A stretch of 64,000 nt of DNA from NCBI GenBank assembly GCA_045658305.1, contig JAZOUT010000087.1, positions 4,327 through 68,326 of the forward strand, given 5' to 3'. The translations under genes were made by a program, and so were the position numbers. The notes under the pieces are model-generated. The model made no database searches and had not been told where the DNA came from. It saw only the letters and a list, made by a program, of their open reading frames with translations. This document shows, piece by piece, positions 55,840-63,959 of this stretch (its first letter is position 1; each line of letters begins with the position of its first letter). Source of the stretch: Aphodosoma sp045658305. GTDB lineage: Bacteria; Bacteroidota; Bacteroidia; Bacteroidales; Paludibacteraceae.

Positions 55840-58392
55840 TCAAAAATCCATACCTTCGTCCATACCTTCGCCACCCATATCCATACCGCCTGATTGTGGA
55901 CGTTGTTTTTTAGCACGCATATTACCAAAGTTGTAGGTCAATGTCACTGAGAACATTGTGCCTCGTGGCTCGTGAGATGAGTATTGCCAGAAGTTGTCGC
56001 CCCATGTAGTACTTGCCCAACGACGTGAGTTCAACAAGTCGCGAACCGAAATTGCAAGATTCAACTTACGGTCTAAGAAGCTTTTACGCACACCTAGGTC
56101 AACTACATATTGCGAGTTCATCTTGCCTTGTGCCACTACATCTGCCGAACGATACATACCGGTCAACTGAGCCGACCATCCCATTGGTATCAAGAAGTTT
56201 GCCATCAATCGTGCATTCCAAGAGAAACTTTGTTGGAATGGGTAGAGCAAATCCAATTCGCCATCGAGGTTTGTATCGTAGAACACACTATCCATCGCTG
56301 CATAATAGCAGTTTACGGTTGTGGTGAGATTCAACCATTTTGTGACTTTATTTTTTGCAACTACTTCAAGACCTGCACTCTGGCGGCGCGACACGTTTTC
56401 GAATGTCGAATACATCACGTTATCATCCAAATAACGCACACGTTCGATTGCATTGTCTGAGAAACGATAGTACAATCCTGCCGATATTGCGTGGTCATCC
56501 CAAGTTTTAAGGTAGTTCAACTCTACTGCGCTCGAAATCTCTGGGTCCAATAATGGGTTACCGAACGAGATATTTGTCGAGTCGCTCATATCGCGGAACG
56601 AGTTGATCTGACGGCCACGAGGACGATTGATACGACGTGTGTAGTTGGCTTGCAACTCGTGATTATTTGGGAATGCATACGACAAAAATGCTGTTGGATA
56701 CACCTCGAAATAGCCTCGACGAGTTGACGACCACGCCGACTCTTCTTCTACATCGCGCGTACGCACAAACGTATTTGTATATTCGCCACGCAAACCAAGC
56801 GACATACTGAATGGACCGAATTTCGCACCATAAGTAGCATACATCGCCGCAATCCACTCTTCATAATTGAAGTCATTGAATTGAATCAAAAGGCTATCTA
56901 TATACGACGTAGATGAATTCATGTCCAAATCCCAAGCTCTCGATGGCGACAAGCGTTGTTGCCATGAACCATACAATCCAGCTTCGACTTTTTGTGTCTG
57001 TCCAATTTTTTGTGTATAATCCAATTTATAACGCGCACTTTGATTCTTTCCATCTTGGCGTTGAACTTGAGTATACTCATGAGTATATTCAGGACTCATT
57101 CCCAATTCTCCATTCCAACCATGAACAGCTGATTGGTCATAAATATAATCTCCCGAACGTTTATGACCCGAATATTCGATACTTGTACGCACCTCCGAGC
57201 CCATCTTGTCTATTTCATACACATAATCTAACGCCATACTATAGGATGGATTTTTTCCATTCTGACGACTTTTTCTTACATACATTGTTGTATCCATCAT
57301 AGACCAATCGACCTCAGTATAAAGAATATCATTCGCTGTTCCATTAACTCCACCATGACCCATCAACGAGATGCCGATTGTGCTCTTTTTAGAGATATGG
57401 AAATCGGCACCCATACGACCAAACAAGCCTAAAAACTTACGACTACTTGCCGACAAGGTGTTCAAATACGAAAGCGTATCGCCCCATTGTTCACGCACAT
57501 CTTCATACGAATCCAACGGCAATCGCTCGAACGAATAACGATCTGTGTAGTTCTCCGACTCATGACTCATATAGCGCGCACCAAGATTGACATAAAAATC
57601 TACCAAACTACTATTATAATTGAAGTTAGCACCCACGTGTGCACCTGGTGCTGGAGATCCGATATTATACATACCACCTGCCGACACCGAGCCGTAATAG
57701 CCTGCTTTACGGTCTTTTTTCAACACGAGGTTGATGATACCAGCTGTACCCTCTGGGTTGAATTTTGCCGATGGATTGGTGATAACCTCCACTGCTTCAA
57801 TACTTCCCGCAGGCATCTGCTCCAATATCTGAGCGCGGTTCTCTTCGGTCAAACCACTTGGTTTACCGTTAATCCACACCTCCACGCTCGACGAGTTTCT
57901 CAACGAAATATTACCCTCATTGTCAACATCTACCGATGGTATACCTTGCAACATCTCCGATGCCGAAGCACCCGATGCCGCCAAGTTTTGGTCTACATTA
58001 AACACTTTTTTGTCGATATCAAATCGCATTTGTGACGCCTGACCTACTACTTCCACCTCGCCCAACATCTTGGCATCTTCACGCAACACAAGTCGGCCCA
58101 ATGCCACTTGGTCACTCAATGATTTCACGCTCACGTCACGTTTAATAGTTTGATAACCAACAAACGTAATATCCAATTCATACTCACCTGCAGGCACATT
58201 CAATACCTCGAAATGACCAGTCGCGTCAGATATTGCGCCATACACCGCGCTCTTATCCGACTTCGAGGTCAACATAACATTCACAAAATCCAATGCCGAA
58301 CCACCAGCATCTACAATTTTACCTTTTACTACGGCCGCCTCCATTGCCATCACAGCAAATACAGCCACCAAAAACAATACAATTCTTTTCAT
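55840..58392 (-). CDS. TonB-dependent outer membrane beta-barrel protein
   Basis: 850 residues. Signal peptide MKRIVLFLVAVFAVMAMEA. Residues of about 20-105 are a carboxypeptidase-regulatory-like domain (VKGKIVDAGGSALDFVNVML, ATGHFEVLNVPAGEYELDI). The plug follows (about 120-235; FNVDQNLAASGASASEMLQ, IPSVDVDNEGNISLRNSSSV, VEVITNPSAKFNPEGTAGI). The rest is a beta-barrel of the OMP_b-brl_3 kind, ending in a Met/Gly/acid-rich tail (SGGMDMGGEGMDEGMDF). The final Phe suits recognition by the Bam complex. This class often lacks a SusD partner, and none is adjacent. Substrate unknown. Followed by a terminator; aroQ lies 99 bases upstream on the same strand. Confidence 0.9.
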   Translation of the reverse strand: MKRIVLFLVAVFAVMAMEAAVVKGKIVDAGGSALDFVNVMLTSKSDKSAVYGAISDATGHFEVLNVPAGEYELDITFVGYQTIKRDVSVKSLSDQVALGRLVLREDAKMLGEVEVVGQASQMRFDIDKKVFNVDQNLAASGASASEMLQGIPSVDVDNEGNISLRNSSSVEVWINGKPSGLTEENRAQILEQMPAGSIEAVEVITNPSAKFNPEGTAGIINLVLKKDRKAGYYGSVSAGGMYNIGSPAPGAHVGANFNYNSSLVDFYVNLGARYMSHESENYTDRYSFERLPLDSYEDVREQWGDTLSYLNTLSASSRKFLGLFGRMGADFHISKKSTIGISLMGHGGVNGTANDILYTEVDWSMMDTTMYVRKSRQNGKNPSYSMALDYVYEIDKMGSEVRTSIEYSGHKRSGDYIYDQSAVHGWNGELGMSPEYTHEYTQVQRQDGKNQSARYKLDYTQKIGQTQKVEAGLYGSWQQRLSPSRAWDLDMNSSTSYIDSLLIQFNDFNYEEWIAAMYATYGAKFGPFSMSLGLRGEYTNTFVRTRDVEEESAWSSTRRGYFEVYPTAFLSYAFPNNHELQANYTRRINRPRGRQINSFRDMSDSTNISFGNPLLDPEISSAVELNYLKTWDDHAISAGLYYRFSDNAIERVRYLDDNVMYSTFENVSRRQSAGLEVVAKNKVTKWLNLTTTVNCYYAAMDSVFYDTNLDGELDLLYPFQQSFSWNARLMANFLIPMGWSAQLTGMYRSADVVAQGKMNSQYVVDLGVRKSFLDRKLNLAISVRDLLNSRRWASTTWGDNFWQYSSHEPRGTMFSVTLTYNFGNMRAKKQRPQSGGMDMGGEGMDEGMDF

Positions 58393-58491
58393 TATAATTA
58401 TTATAGTCCAAATTATTTATACACTTCCAACTCGATAGACTACAAACCCACCAATAAGTTTAATCCAAAATTAAAAAAATTATAAAAATTC

Positions 58492-58914
58492 CTAATTCCT
58501 CATTGCAATCGCTTCCACTGCCAATCTATACGACTCCAATCCAAACCCCGAAATCACACCCACACAAGCTTTCGACAACAATGACACCCTACGCTCCTCT
58601 TCACGAGCATAGATGTTGGTGATATGCACCTCTACCACAGGCGTTGTGATTGCCGCCACTGCATCAGCTATAGCCACCGAAGTATGAGTATAGCCACCAG
58701 CATTCAACACCACTCCATCTGCCGAAAATCCCACTTCGTGCAATTTATTGATTATCTCACCCTCTACATTCGACTGATAATACTCTATCTCGCAATCGGC
58801 ATATTGCGCTTTCAACACCTCTAAATAATCCTCAAATCGCGTAACCCCATACTTTTCTGGTTCACGAACACCCAACAAATTCAAGTTAGGACCATTGATT
58901 ATCACTATTTTCAT
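58492..58914 (-). CDS. aroQ: 3-dehydroquinate dehydratase, type II
   Basis: 140 residues, the usual length. Converts 3-dehydroquinate to 3-dehydroshikimate in the shikimate pathway, cytoplasmic dodecamer. Visible: GPNLNLLGVREPEKYG (8-23) with the active-site arginine and tyrosine, NAGGYTHTSVAIADAV (about 71-86) and the catalytic histidine segment VEVHITNIYAREE (about 94-106). Promoter 58933-58963 gives a short leader. Confidence 0.97.
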   Translation of the reverse strand: MKIVIINGPNLNLLGVREPEKYGVTRFEDYLEVLKAQYADCEIEYYQSNVEGEIINKLHEVGFSADGVVLNAGGYTHTSVAIADAVAAITTPVVEVHITNIYAREEERRVSLLSKACVGVISGFGLESYRLAVEAIAMRN

Positions 58915-58932
58915 AATTCAAAAAAATTTTTG

Positions 58933-58963
58933 CAAAGTTACAAAAAAAAACACAACTACCCAA
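58933..58963 (-). promoter_or_regulatory. aroQ promoter
   Basis: Minus-strand TAACTTTG at 58933-58940 and TTG at 58961-58963, spacing 20; the leader is very short (about 15 bases). Confidence 0.65.
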
Positions 58964-58993
58964 AGGCATTCTTTCTACATTTTCAAGATTGCT

Positions 58994-59048
58994 TTATAGT
59001 ATGTTTATAGTATATTTATCATATATTTATAGTATGTTATAGTATACT
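58994..59048 (+). repeat. 11-bp minisatellite array, copy 6
   Basis: Units TATAGTATGTT, TATAGTATATT, TATCATATATT, TATAGTATGTT and the end ATAGTAT. Same polarity as copies 1 and 2. Confidence 0.85.
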
Positions 59049-59060
59049 TAAGGTAATACT

Positions 59061-59100
59061 AAAGAGAATCGAGAATACTCTTATTTTTATTCTCTTTTTT
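59061..59100 (+). terminator. Terminator-like hairpin with no plus-strand gene upstream
   Basis: Stem AAAGAGAAT / ATTCTCTTT around an AT-rich loop, followed by TTTT. It lies between divergent genes, so it may only be part of the repeat mosaic. Confidence 0.5.
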
Positions 59101-59105
59101 TAAGA

Positions 59106-59145
59106 GCGGATAGTCCAGATATTCTGGAACGCTTCGCTTGTCTGG
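59106..59145 (-). repeat. 40-bp dispersed repeat, copy 2
   Basis: Reverse complement matches 29124-29163 at 37 of 40 positions. The core CCAGATATTCTGG is a perfect palindrome apart from its centre. Confidence 0.85.
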
Positions 59146-59383
59146 AGGAGACACTCTAAAGAATTGATTTTCAAATAAATTACATCTAATTTTAAAACTT
59201 ATTTGTCATGAAACCAAAGAAATTCATACTGCGTGGGGGAATGCAAATATGATTAATAAATACTCATCTTTGAATTATTAAATAGAAAAGCAAAAAATAA
59301 TTAGGTTATATTGCCGTAGCTTTTGGAGGTGCGACAATATTGTTTTTATAAAAGTTAAACTCCATAAAAAAAAGAAAAAAGAC

Positions 59384-59414
59384 TTGCATTTAGCACAAAA
59401 ATTTTGTATCTTTG
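59384..59414 (+). promoter_or_regulatory. Promoter of the DUF4831 gene
   Basis: TTG at 59384-59386, spacer 20, TATCTTTG at 59407-59414; start codon 36 bases later. Confidence 0.75.
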
Positions 59415-59449
59415 CAAAATATTATATAAAATTCAACACCTAATAATTT

Positions 59450-60499
59450 ATGAAACACTTGATAATCGCATGCCTCACAATCGCATCAACACTTACTGTC
59501 TTTGCTAAAACCGTAGTAACCCCTTTCGATGCTTCCAAAGACTATCTCAACGGTATCACATATTCACTCCCTAAAACAAAAATCGACATTGTAATTACCG
59601 CACGCCACACAATCGAAAAACCAGGTCCTTTCTACCAATATGCCGAACGCTACCTCGCCACTAAAGAGATTATCACCATCAACAACGAGACTTGGCAAAT
59701 CGACAACATCGAAATCAAATCGAATGCCATTGCCGACCCTAATCGCACATTCCAAGTTGCAATCGACAACAAAGGCATCGCCAACAACATAACATACGCC
59801 CACGACAACATCATCGCCGGAGTGAATGTTTTGTCGGACTGGTTGAACAAATCGGACAAATCGGACGAATCGGACAAGTCAGACAAAACGATTAAATTCG
59901 ACTACTCCGTCCTCAACGAAGACGCCCTTGTTGCTACTTCTATTCCTAAAATGGCTGAAATGGTAGCACGCCAAATCTACCACATCCGCGAGAGTCGTAC
60001 TGCACTTCTCTCTGCCGACCTCGACCAAATACCTGACGGCAAAGCTCTCAAAACTATGCTCGCTCAACTTGATAAAGAAGAAACCGAATTAGTTGCATTC
60101 TTCGTTGGAAAATCTACATCTTACACTGTAACAAAAACTTACAGTATCACTCCCGACGACGACCTCAAAGATTACGTCATCGCCCGCATCAGCATATCAG
60201 AAGGTCTAACCAGTGCAGGCAACGTCATCGGCGAACCTATCTATCTCAACGTTGAAGGCACTTACATCAACACCCCTCTCACCGACCCTAAAAAAGAAAA
60301 AGCCCCTAAAGGCTTCTACTACAACGTGCCAGGCAAAGCCAAAATCACTATCGAAAGTCCCGACTTCACCACACAAACAACTCTAACTATCGCCCAATTC
60401 GGCTACACTACATATCTCAATGCCAAATTGACCAACAACAAAACAGCACGCATCACCTTCAACCCCGAACTTGGCACAATCATCAAAATCGAAAAATAA
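59450..60499 (+). CDS. DUF4831 family exported protein with a repeat-derived insertion
   Basis: 349 residues. Signal peptide MKHLIIACLTIASTLTVFA. The body (for example YSLPKTKIDIVITARHTIEK, GPFYQYAERYLATKE, TFQVAIDNKG, ALLSADLDQIPDGKALKTML, GYTTYLNAKLTNNKTARI) fits the DUF4831 family of Bacteroidetes, whose function is not established. Residues of about 132-147 read KSDKSDESDKSDKT, encoded by 9-bp ATCGGACAA units (59843-59890), a spacer before the conserved alpha-helical part. Probably periplasmic. uvrA follows 234 bases later, separated by a foldback element. Confidence 0.82.
   Translation: MKHLIIACLTIASTLTVFAKTVVTPFDASKDYLNGITYSLPKTKIDIVITARHTIEKPGPFYQYAERYLATKEIITINNETWQIDNIEIKSNAIADPNRTFQVAIDNKGIANNITYAHDNIIAGVNVLSDWLNKSDKSDESDKSDKTIKFDYSVLNEDALVATSIPKMAEMVARQIYHIRESRTALLSADLDQIPDGKALKTMLAQLDKEETELVAFFVGKSTSYTVTKTYSITPDDDLKDYVIARISISEGLTSAGNVIGEPIYLNVEGTYINTPLTDPKKEKAPKGFYYNVPGKAKITIESPDFTTQTTLTIAQFGYTTYLNAKLTNNKTARITFNPELGTIIKIEK
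59843..59890 (+). repeat. 9-bp repeat (ATCGGACAA) in the DUF4831 gene
   Basis: Units AAATCGGACAAATCGGACGA and ATCGGACAAGTCAGACAA. Similar to the CCGACAAGT units inserted in polA at 52030-52067. Confidence 0.85.
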
Positions 60500-60512
60500 T
60501 TTTTTGAATTTA

Positions 60513-60719
60513 AACATAAGTACATACTTAATTCTATAGGACGATTAATGTATTTTGCCACTAAAAATTCCCTACGGCTTAATTTTTTCTAAGTACATAT
60601 ATTCCAAGCTAATCAATCAAATACAAGGCTTGTACTTAAATAGATAATTATCCTCACCAAAACCCTAAAAGTCCAACCTAAGACACACAAACCTATAAAC
60701 AAAAATATGTACTTCTGTT
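60513..60719. repeat. Foldback element with AACATAAGTACATA ends, copy B
   Basis: Ends AACATAAGTACATA (60513-60526) and TATGTACTTCTGTT (60706-60719) match with one mismatch. Internal copies: AAGTACATA (60591) and TGTACTTA (60631), so the orientation order is forward, forward, reverse, reverse, as in copy A. Interior unrelated to copy A by eye. Confidence 0.7.
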
Positions 60720-60733
60720 AAAAACAGAAAATA

Positions 60734-63676
60734 ATGAAAGAAAAAAACGAAAATATAATCATAAAAAACGCCCGAGTTCACAACCTAAAAGGCATTGACC
60801 TCGAAATACCTCGTAACAAGTTCATTGTCATCACAGGACTCTCTGGCTCAGGCAAATCTTCACTCGCCTTCGACACCATCTATGCCGAAGGCCAACGCCG
60901 TTATGTCGAATCTCTTTCGAGCTACGTGCGCCAATTCCTCGGTCGTATGAACAAACCTGAGGTCGATATGATTAAAGGCATACCACCAGCTATCGCTATT
61001 GAGCAAAAAGTAATCAACAACAACCCTCGCTCGACAGTTGGCACTACAACCGAAATATACGAATACCTCAAACTACTCTTTGCTCGCATCGGACACACTT
61101 TTTCACCTAAATCAGGCAAAGAGGTCAAACGCCACACCGTAGATGATGTAATCCAACACATCACTACCCTTCCCGAAGGCACAACAGCCGTACTACTCGT
61201 ACCTATTTTAGACACAAAACAAGAAACCAAAGACGCACGAAAAAAAGCACAAGAGGCCCAACTCTCTACTCTCTACTCTCTACTCTCTACTTTAAATACA
61301 CAAGGCTTCAGTCGCTTGATGCTGAACGGAGAATTCATCCGCATATCCGACATACTATCAAATACAGAAAATTCTCAACTCTCAATTCTCAATTCTCAAT
61401 TATACCTCGTTATCGACCGCGTAACAGTCAACCGCTCAAACGAACTCCGCAACCGTCTCTACGACTCGGTCGAAACTGCTTTCTTCGAAGGTAAAGACTA
61501 CTGCACCATTGCCCACAAAGAGGAAGACGAATGGCAATACAACGAATTCTCTAAAGCTTTCGAGGCTGACGGCATCACATTCGAACTACCTTCAGAACGA
61601 ATGTTCTCGTTCAACAATCCGCTCGGCGCATGCCCTACCTGCGAAGGCTTTGGCAAAATTCTCGGTATAGACCCCGACCTCGTCATCCCTGACCAATCGC
61701 TAAGCATCTACCAAGATGCTGTAATGCCTTGGCGTGGTGCCGTCATGGGACAAGGCAAACGCGACCTTATCCTACATGCCGAAAAATTCAAATTTCCTAT
61801 CCATAAACCCTACTTCCAACTCTCCGACGCACAAAAACAACTCTTATGGACAGGTAACCAATACTTCATGGGACTCAATGACCTATTCAAAGAGATTGAA
61901 TCACAACAATATAAAATCCAATACCGCGTAATGCTCTCTCGCTATCGTGGCAAAACTCTTTGCCCCGACTGCCATGGCACTCGCTTACGCAAAGAGGCTA
62001 ATTACGTCAAAATCAATGGTAAATCCATCAGCCAATTGGTAGATTTGCCTATCAACGAATTATATAAATTCATTACTGCGCTCCAACTTCCTGAGCATGA
62101 AGCCGAAGTGGCTAAACGCTTAATCCGCGAAATCACCACTCGCCTCGAATTCCTCATGGACGTGGGTCTCGAATATCTCACTCTCAACCGCCAAAGCAAC
62201 ACTCTCTCTGGTGGCGAAAGTCAGCGCATCAACCTTGCCACATCGCTCGGCTCTGCTCTCGTAGGCTCACTTTATATATTAGACGAACCAAGTATTGGCC
62301 TGCACCCTCGCGACACCGAACGCCTTATCAAAGTACTCCGCCAACTACAGCAACTTGGCAACACCGTCATCGTAGTCGAACACGACGAGGAAATCATGCG
62401 TGCTGCCGGCTACATCATCGTCATCGGTCCCGAAGCAGGTCGCCACGGTGGTGAAGTAGTCTTAACAATGCACAATGCACAATGCATAATGCAAAATAAA
62501 TCTAACATAAAAATAGACAATTCACAAAACTGCCCCAACTGCAATTCTAATAATTGTGAATTGTGCATTGTAAATTGTGCATTAAAAAAATCATTCACAC
62601 TAAAATACCTCACCGGCGAGCTCGAAATCCCAACTCCAACATCGCGCCGTCGCTCATCTAACTACATCGAAATCAAAGGAGCTACACAGAACAACCTTAA
62701 AGGTATTGATGTCAAATTCCCACTCGGCATAATGACTGCCGTAACTGGTGTTTCGGGTTCAGGCAAAAGTAGCCTCGTGCGCGACGTGCTCTACAATGCC
62801 CTTCGCCGTGCCCTCGACCAACAGATTGACGAAAAAGTCCACTACGGCTCACTCACAGGTAGCATACACCTTATCAAAGGTGTCGAAATCGTCGACCAAA
62901 ACCCTATCGGCAAATCAAGTCGCTCAAACCCCGTAACCTACCTAAAAGCTTACGACGACATCCGAAAACTATTTGCCGACCAACAGCTCTCAAAACAAAT
63001 GGGCTTCACGCCTGCACACTTTTCATTCAACGTCGATGGCGGTCGTTGCCCTGTATGTCAAGGCGAAGGTACGGTAACAGTTCCTATGCAATTCATGGCT
63101 GACCTCGTGCTTCCGTGTGAGGCTTGCAACGGCAAACGCTTCAAAAACGATATCCTCGACGTCAAATTTCATGGCGCAAATATCCACGACGTACTCGAAA
63201 TGACAGTCAACCAAGCCATCGAATTCTTCGAAGCTCACCCCGACAGTACTACTAAAAAAATAATAAAACGACTCAAACCACTCCAAGATGTAGGTATTGG
63301 CTACGTCCGCCTCGGTCAAAGTTCAAGCACTCTATCTGGTGGCGAAAGCCAACGTGTCAAACTCGCCTACTATCTATCGCAAGAGTCGCAAGAACATACT
63401 TTCTTCATTTTCGACGAACCTACTACAGGTCTTCATACACACGACATACGCAAACTTATGACTGCATTCAATGCTCTCATCAAGCGCGGACACACTGTTC
63501 TCATCATCGAACACAACCTCAATGTCATAAAATGTGCCGACCATATCATCGACATCGGTCCCGAAGGTGGTGCCCGCGGAGGCAACGTAGTTGTGTGTGG
63601 AACACCCGAAAAAGTAGCAAAATGCGAAAAATCTCATACAGGCAAAGCCTTAAAAACACTTTTAAACATTAATTAA
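60734..63676 (+). CDS. uvrA: Excinuclease ABC subunit A with three repeat-derived insertions
   Basis: 980 residues, about 40 more than usual. Damage-sensing ATPase of nucleotide excision repair. First ABC half: Walker A TGLSGSGKSSLAF (34-46), zinc module CPTCEGFG (300-307) with CPDCHGTR (410-417), signature LSGGESQRINL (491-501), Walker B LYILDEPSIGLHP. Second half: Walker A TGVSGSGKSSLV (671-682), zinc module CPVCQGEG with CEACNGKRF, signature LSGGESQRVKL, Walker B FFIFDEPTTGLH. Insertions encoded by short-unit repeats: about 174-190 (STLYSLLSTLNTQ), 211-223 (ENSQLSILNSQL) and 578-618 (MHNAQCIMQN to CELCIVNCALKK). All core motifs are intact, so the protein is likely functional. The cysteines of the third insertion are repeat products, not a zinc site. 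Confidence 0.97.
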   Translation: MKEKNENIIIKNARVHNLKGIDLEIPRNKFIVITGLSGSGKSSLAFDTIYAEGQRRYVESLSSYVRQFLGRMNKPEVDMIKGIPPAIAIEQKVINNNPRSTVGTTTEIYEYLKLLFARIGHTFSPKSGKEVKRHTVDDVIQHITTLPEGTTAVLLVPILDTKQETKDARKKAQEAQLSTLYSLLSTLNTQGFSRLMLNGEFIRISDILSNTENSQLSILNSQLYLVIDRVTVNRSNELRNRLYDSVETAFFEGKDYCTIAHKEEDEWQYNEFSKAFEADGITFELPSERMFSFNNPLGACPTCEGFGKILGIDPDLVIPDQSLSIYQDAVMPWRGAVMGQGKRDLILHAEKFKFPIHKPYFQLSDAQKQLLWTGNQYFMGLNDLFKEIESQQYKIQYRVMLSRYRGKTLCPDCHGTRLRKEANYVKINGKSISQLVDLPINELYKFITALQLPEHEAEVAKRLIREITTRLEFLMDVGLEYLTLNRQSNTLSGGESQRINLATSLGSALVGSLYILDEPSIGLHPRDTERLIKVLRQLQQLGNTVIVVEHDEEIMRAAGYIIVIGPEAGRHGGEVVLTMHNAQCIMQNKSNIKIDNSQNCPNCNSNNCELCIVNCALKKSFTLKYLTGELEIPTPTSRRRSSNYIEIKGATQNNLKGIDVKFPLGIMTAVTGVSGSGKSSLVRDVLYNALRRALDQQIDEKVHYGSLTGSIHLIKGVEIVDQNPIGKSSRSNPVTYLKAYDDIRKLFADQQLSKQMGFTPAHFSFNVDGGRCPVCQGEGTVTVPMQFMADLVLPCEACNGKRFKNDILDVKFHGANIHDVLEMTVNQAIEFFEAHPDSTTKKIIKRLKPLQDVGIGYVRLGQSSSTLSGGESQRVKLAYYLSQESQEHTFFIFDEPTTGLHTHDIRKLMTAFNALIKRGHTVLIIEHNLNVIKCADHIIDIGPEGGARGGNVVVCGTPEKVAKCEKSHTGKALKTLLNIN
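61259..61293 (+). repeat. CTCTCTA-type repeat within uvrA
   Basis: Tandem ACTCTCTACTCTCTACTCTC run giving STLYSLLSTL in frame. Confidence 0.85.
61369..61401 (+). repeat. AATTCTCA-type repeat within uvrA
   Basis: ATTCTCAACTCTCAATTCTC and further units, same family as the first polA insertion, translated here as NSQLSILNSQL. Confidence 0.85.
62465..62584. repeat. Inverted pair of TGCACAATG-family repeats within uvrA
   Basis: ACAATGCACAATGCACAATG-type units (62465-62498) and, inverted, AATTGTGAATTGTGCATTGT-type units (62551-62584), separated by about 50 bases. The whole 120-bp foldback is read through in frame. Confidence 0.9.
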
Positions 63677-63795
63677 ACGGCATAAAAACTGCTTTTCAAC
63701 ATCTTTTTCTATAAAAATCACAGCGAAAATAATTCTGCAAATCAAAGACTTAAATACAAAAACAACTTTTTATTAAACTTTTTTACAGAAATATT

Positions 63796-63825
63796 TTGTC
63801 AATCCAAAAAAAAGCAGTAACTTTG
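63796..63825 (+). promoter_or_regulatory. Promoter of the tRNA-Asn pair
   Basis: TTG at 63796-63798, spacer 19, TAACTTTG at 63818-63825, about 40 bases before the first tRNA. Confidence 0.75.
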
Positions 63826-63866
63826 CCGAGCAATTGAGGGTAACACCTCAGATACTAAAAAAGCAT

Positions 63867-63940
63867 TCTTCCTTAGCTCAGTTGGTTAGAGCATCTGACT
63901 GTTAATCAGAGGGTCCTTGGTTCAAGTCCAAGAGGGAGAG
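63867..63940 (+). tRNA. tRNA-Asn (anticodon GTT)
   Basis: 74 nt. Acceptor TCTTCCT with AGGGAGA, D arm GCTC/GAGC, anticodon arm TCTGA-CTGTTAA-TCAGA giving GTT, T arm CTTGG-TTCAAGT-CCAAG, discriminator G. CCA not fully encoded. Confidence 0.96.
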
Positions 63941-63959
63941 CAATAGTTTAAAAGTACAT

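Larger units (their letters stand above)
58915..59449. other. Divergent intergenic region with several repeats
   Basis: 535 bases. Holds the aroQ promoter, an 11-bp minisatellite array, a plus-strand AAAGAGAAT/ATTCTCTTT hairpin with T-run (59061-59100), the second copy of the 40-bp repeat, a 14-codon open frame (59208-59252) that I do not call a gene, and the promoter of the DUF4831 gene. Confidence 0.65.

Noticed and set aside
59290..59351. Remnant of a membrane protein (LGYIAVAFGGATILFL)
   Set aside because: A stop codon directly precedes it and there is no start; too short to separate from chance.
62465..62584. Extra zinc finger in UvrA
   Set aside because: The cysteines come from translated TTGTGCATT/TTGTGAATT repeat units, and the real zinc modules are present elsewhere in the protein.
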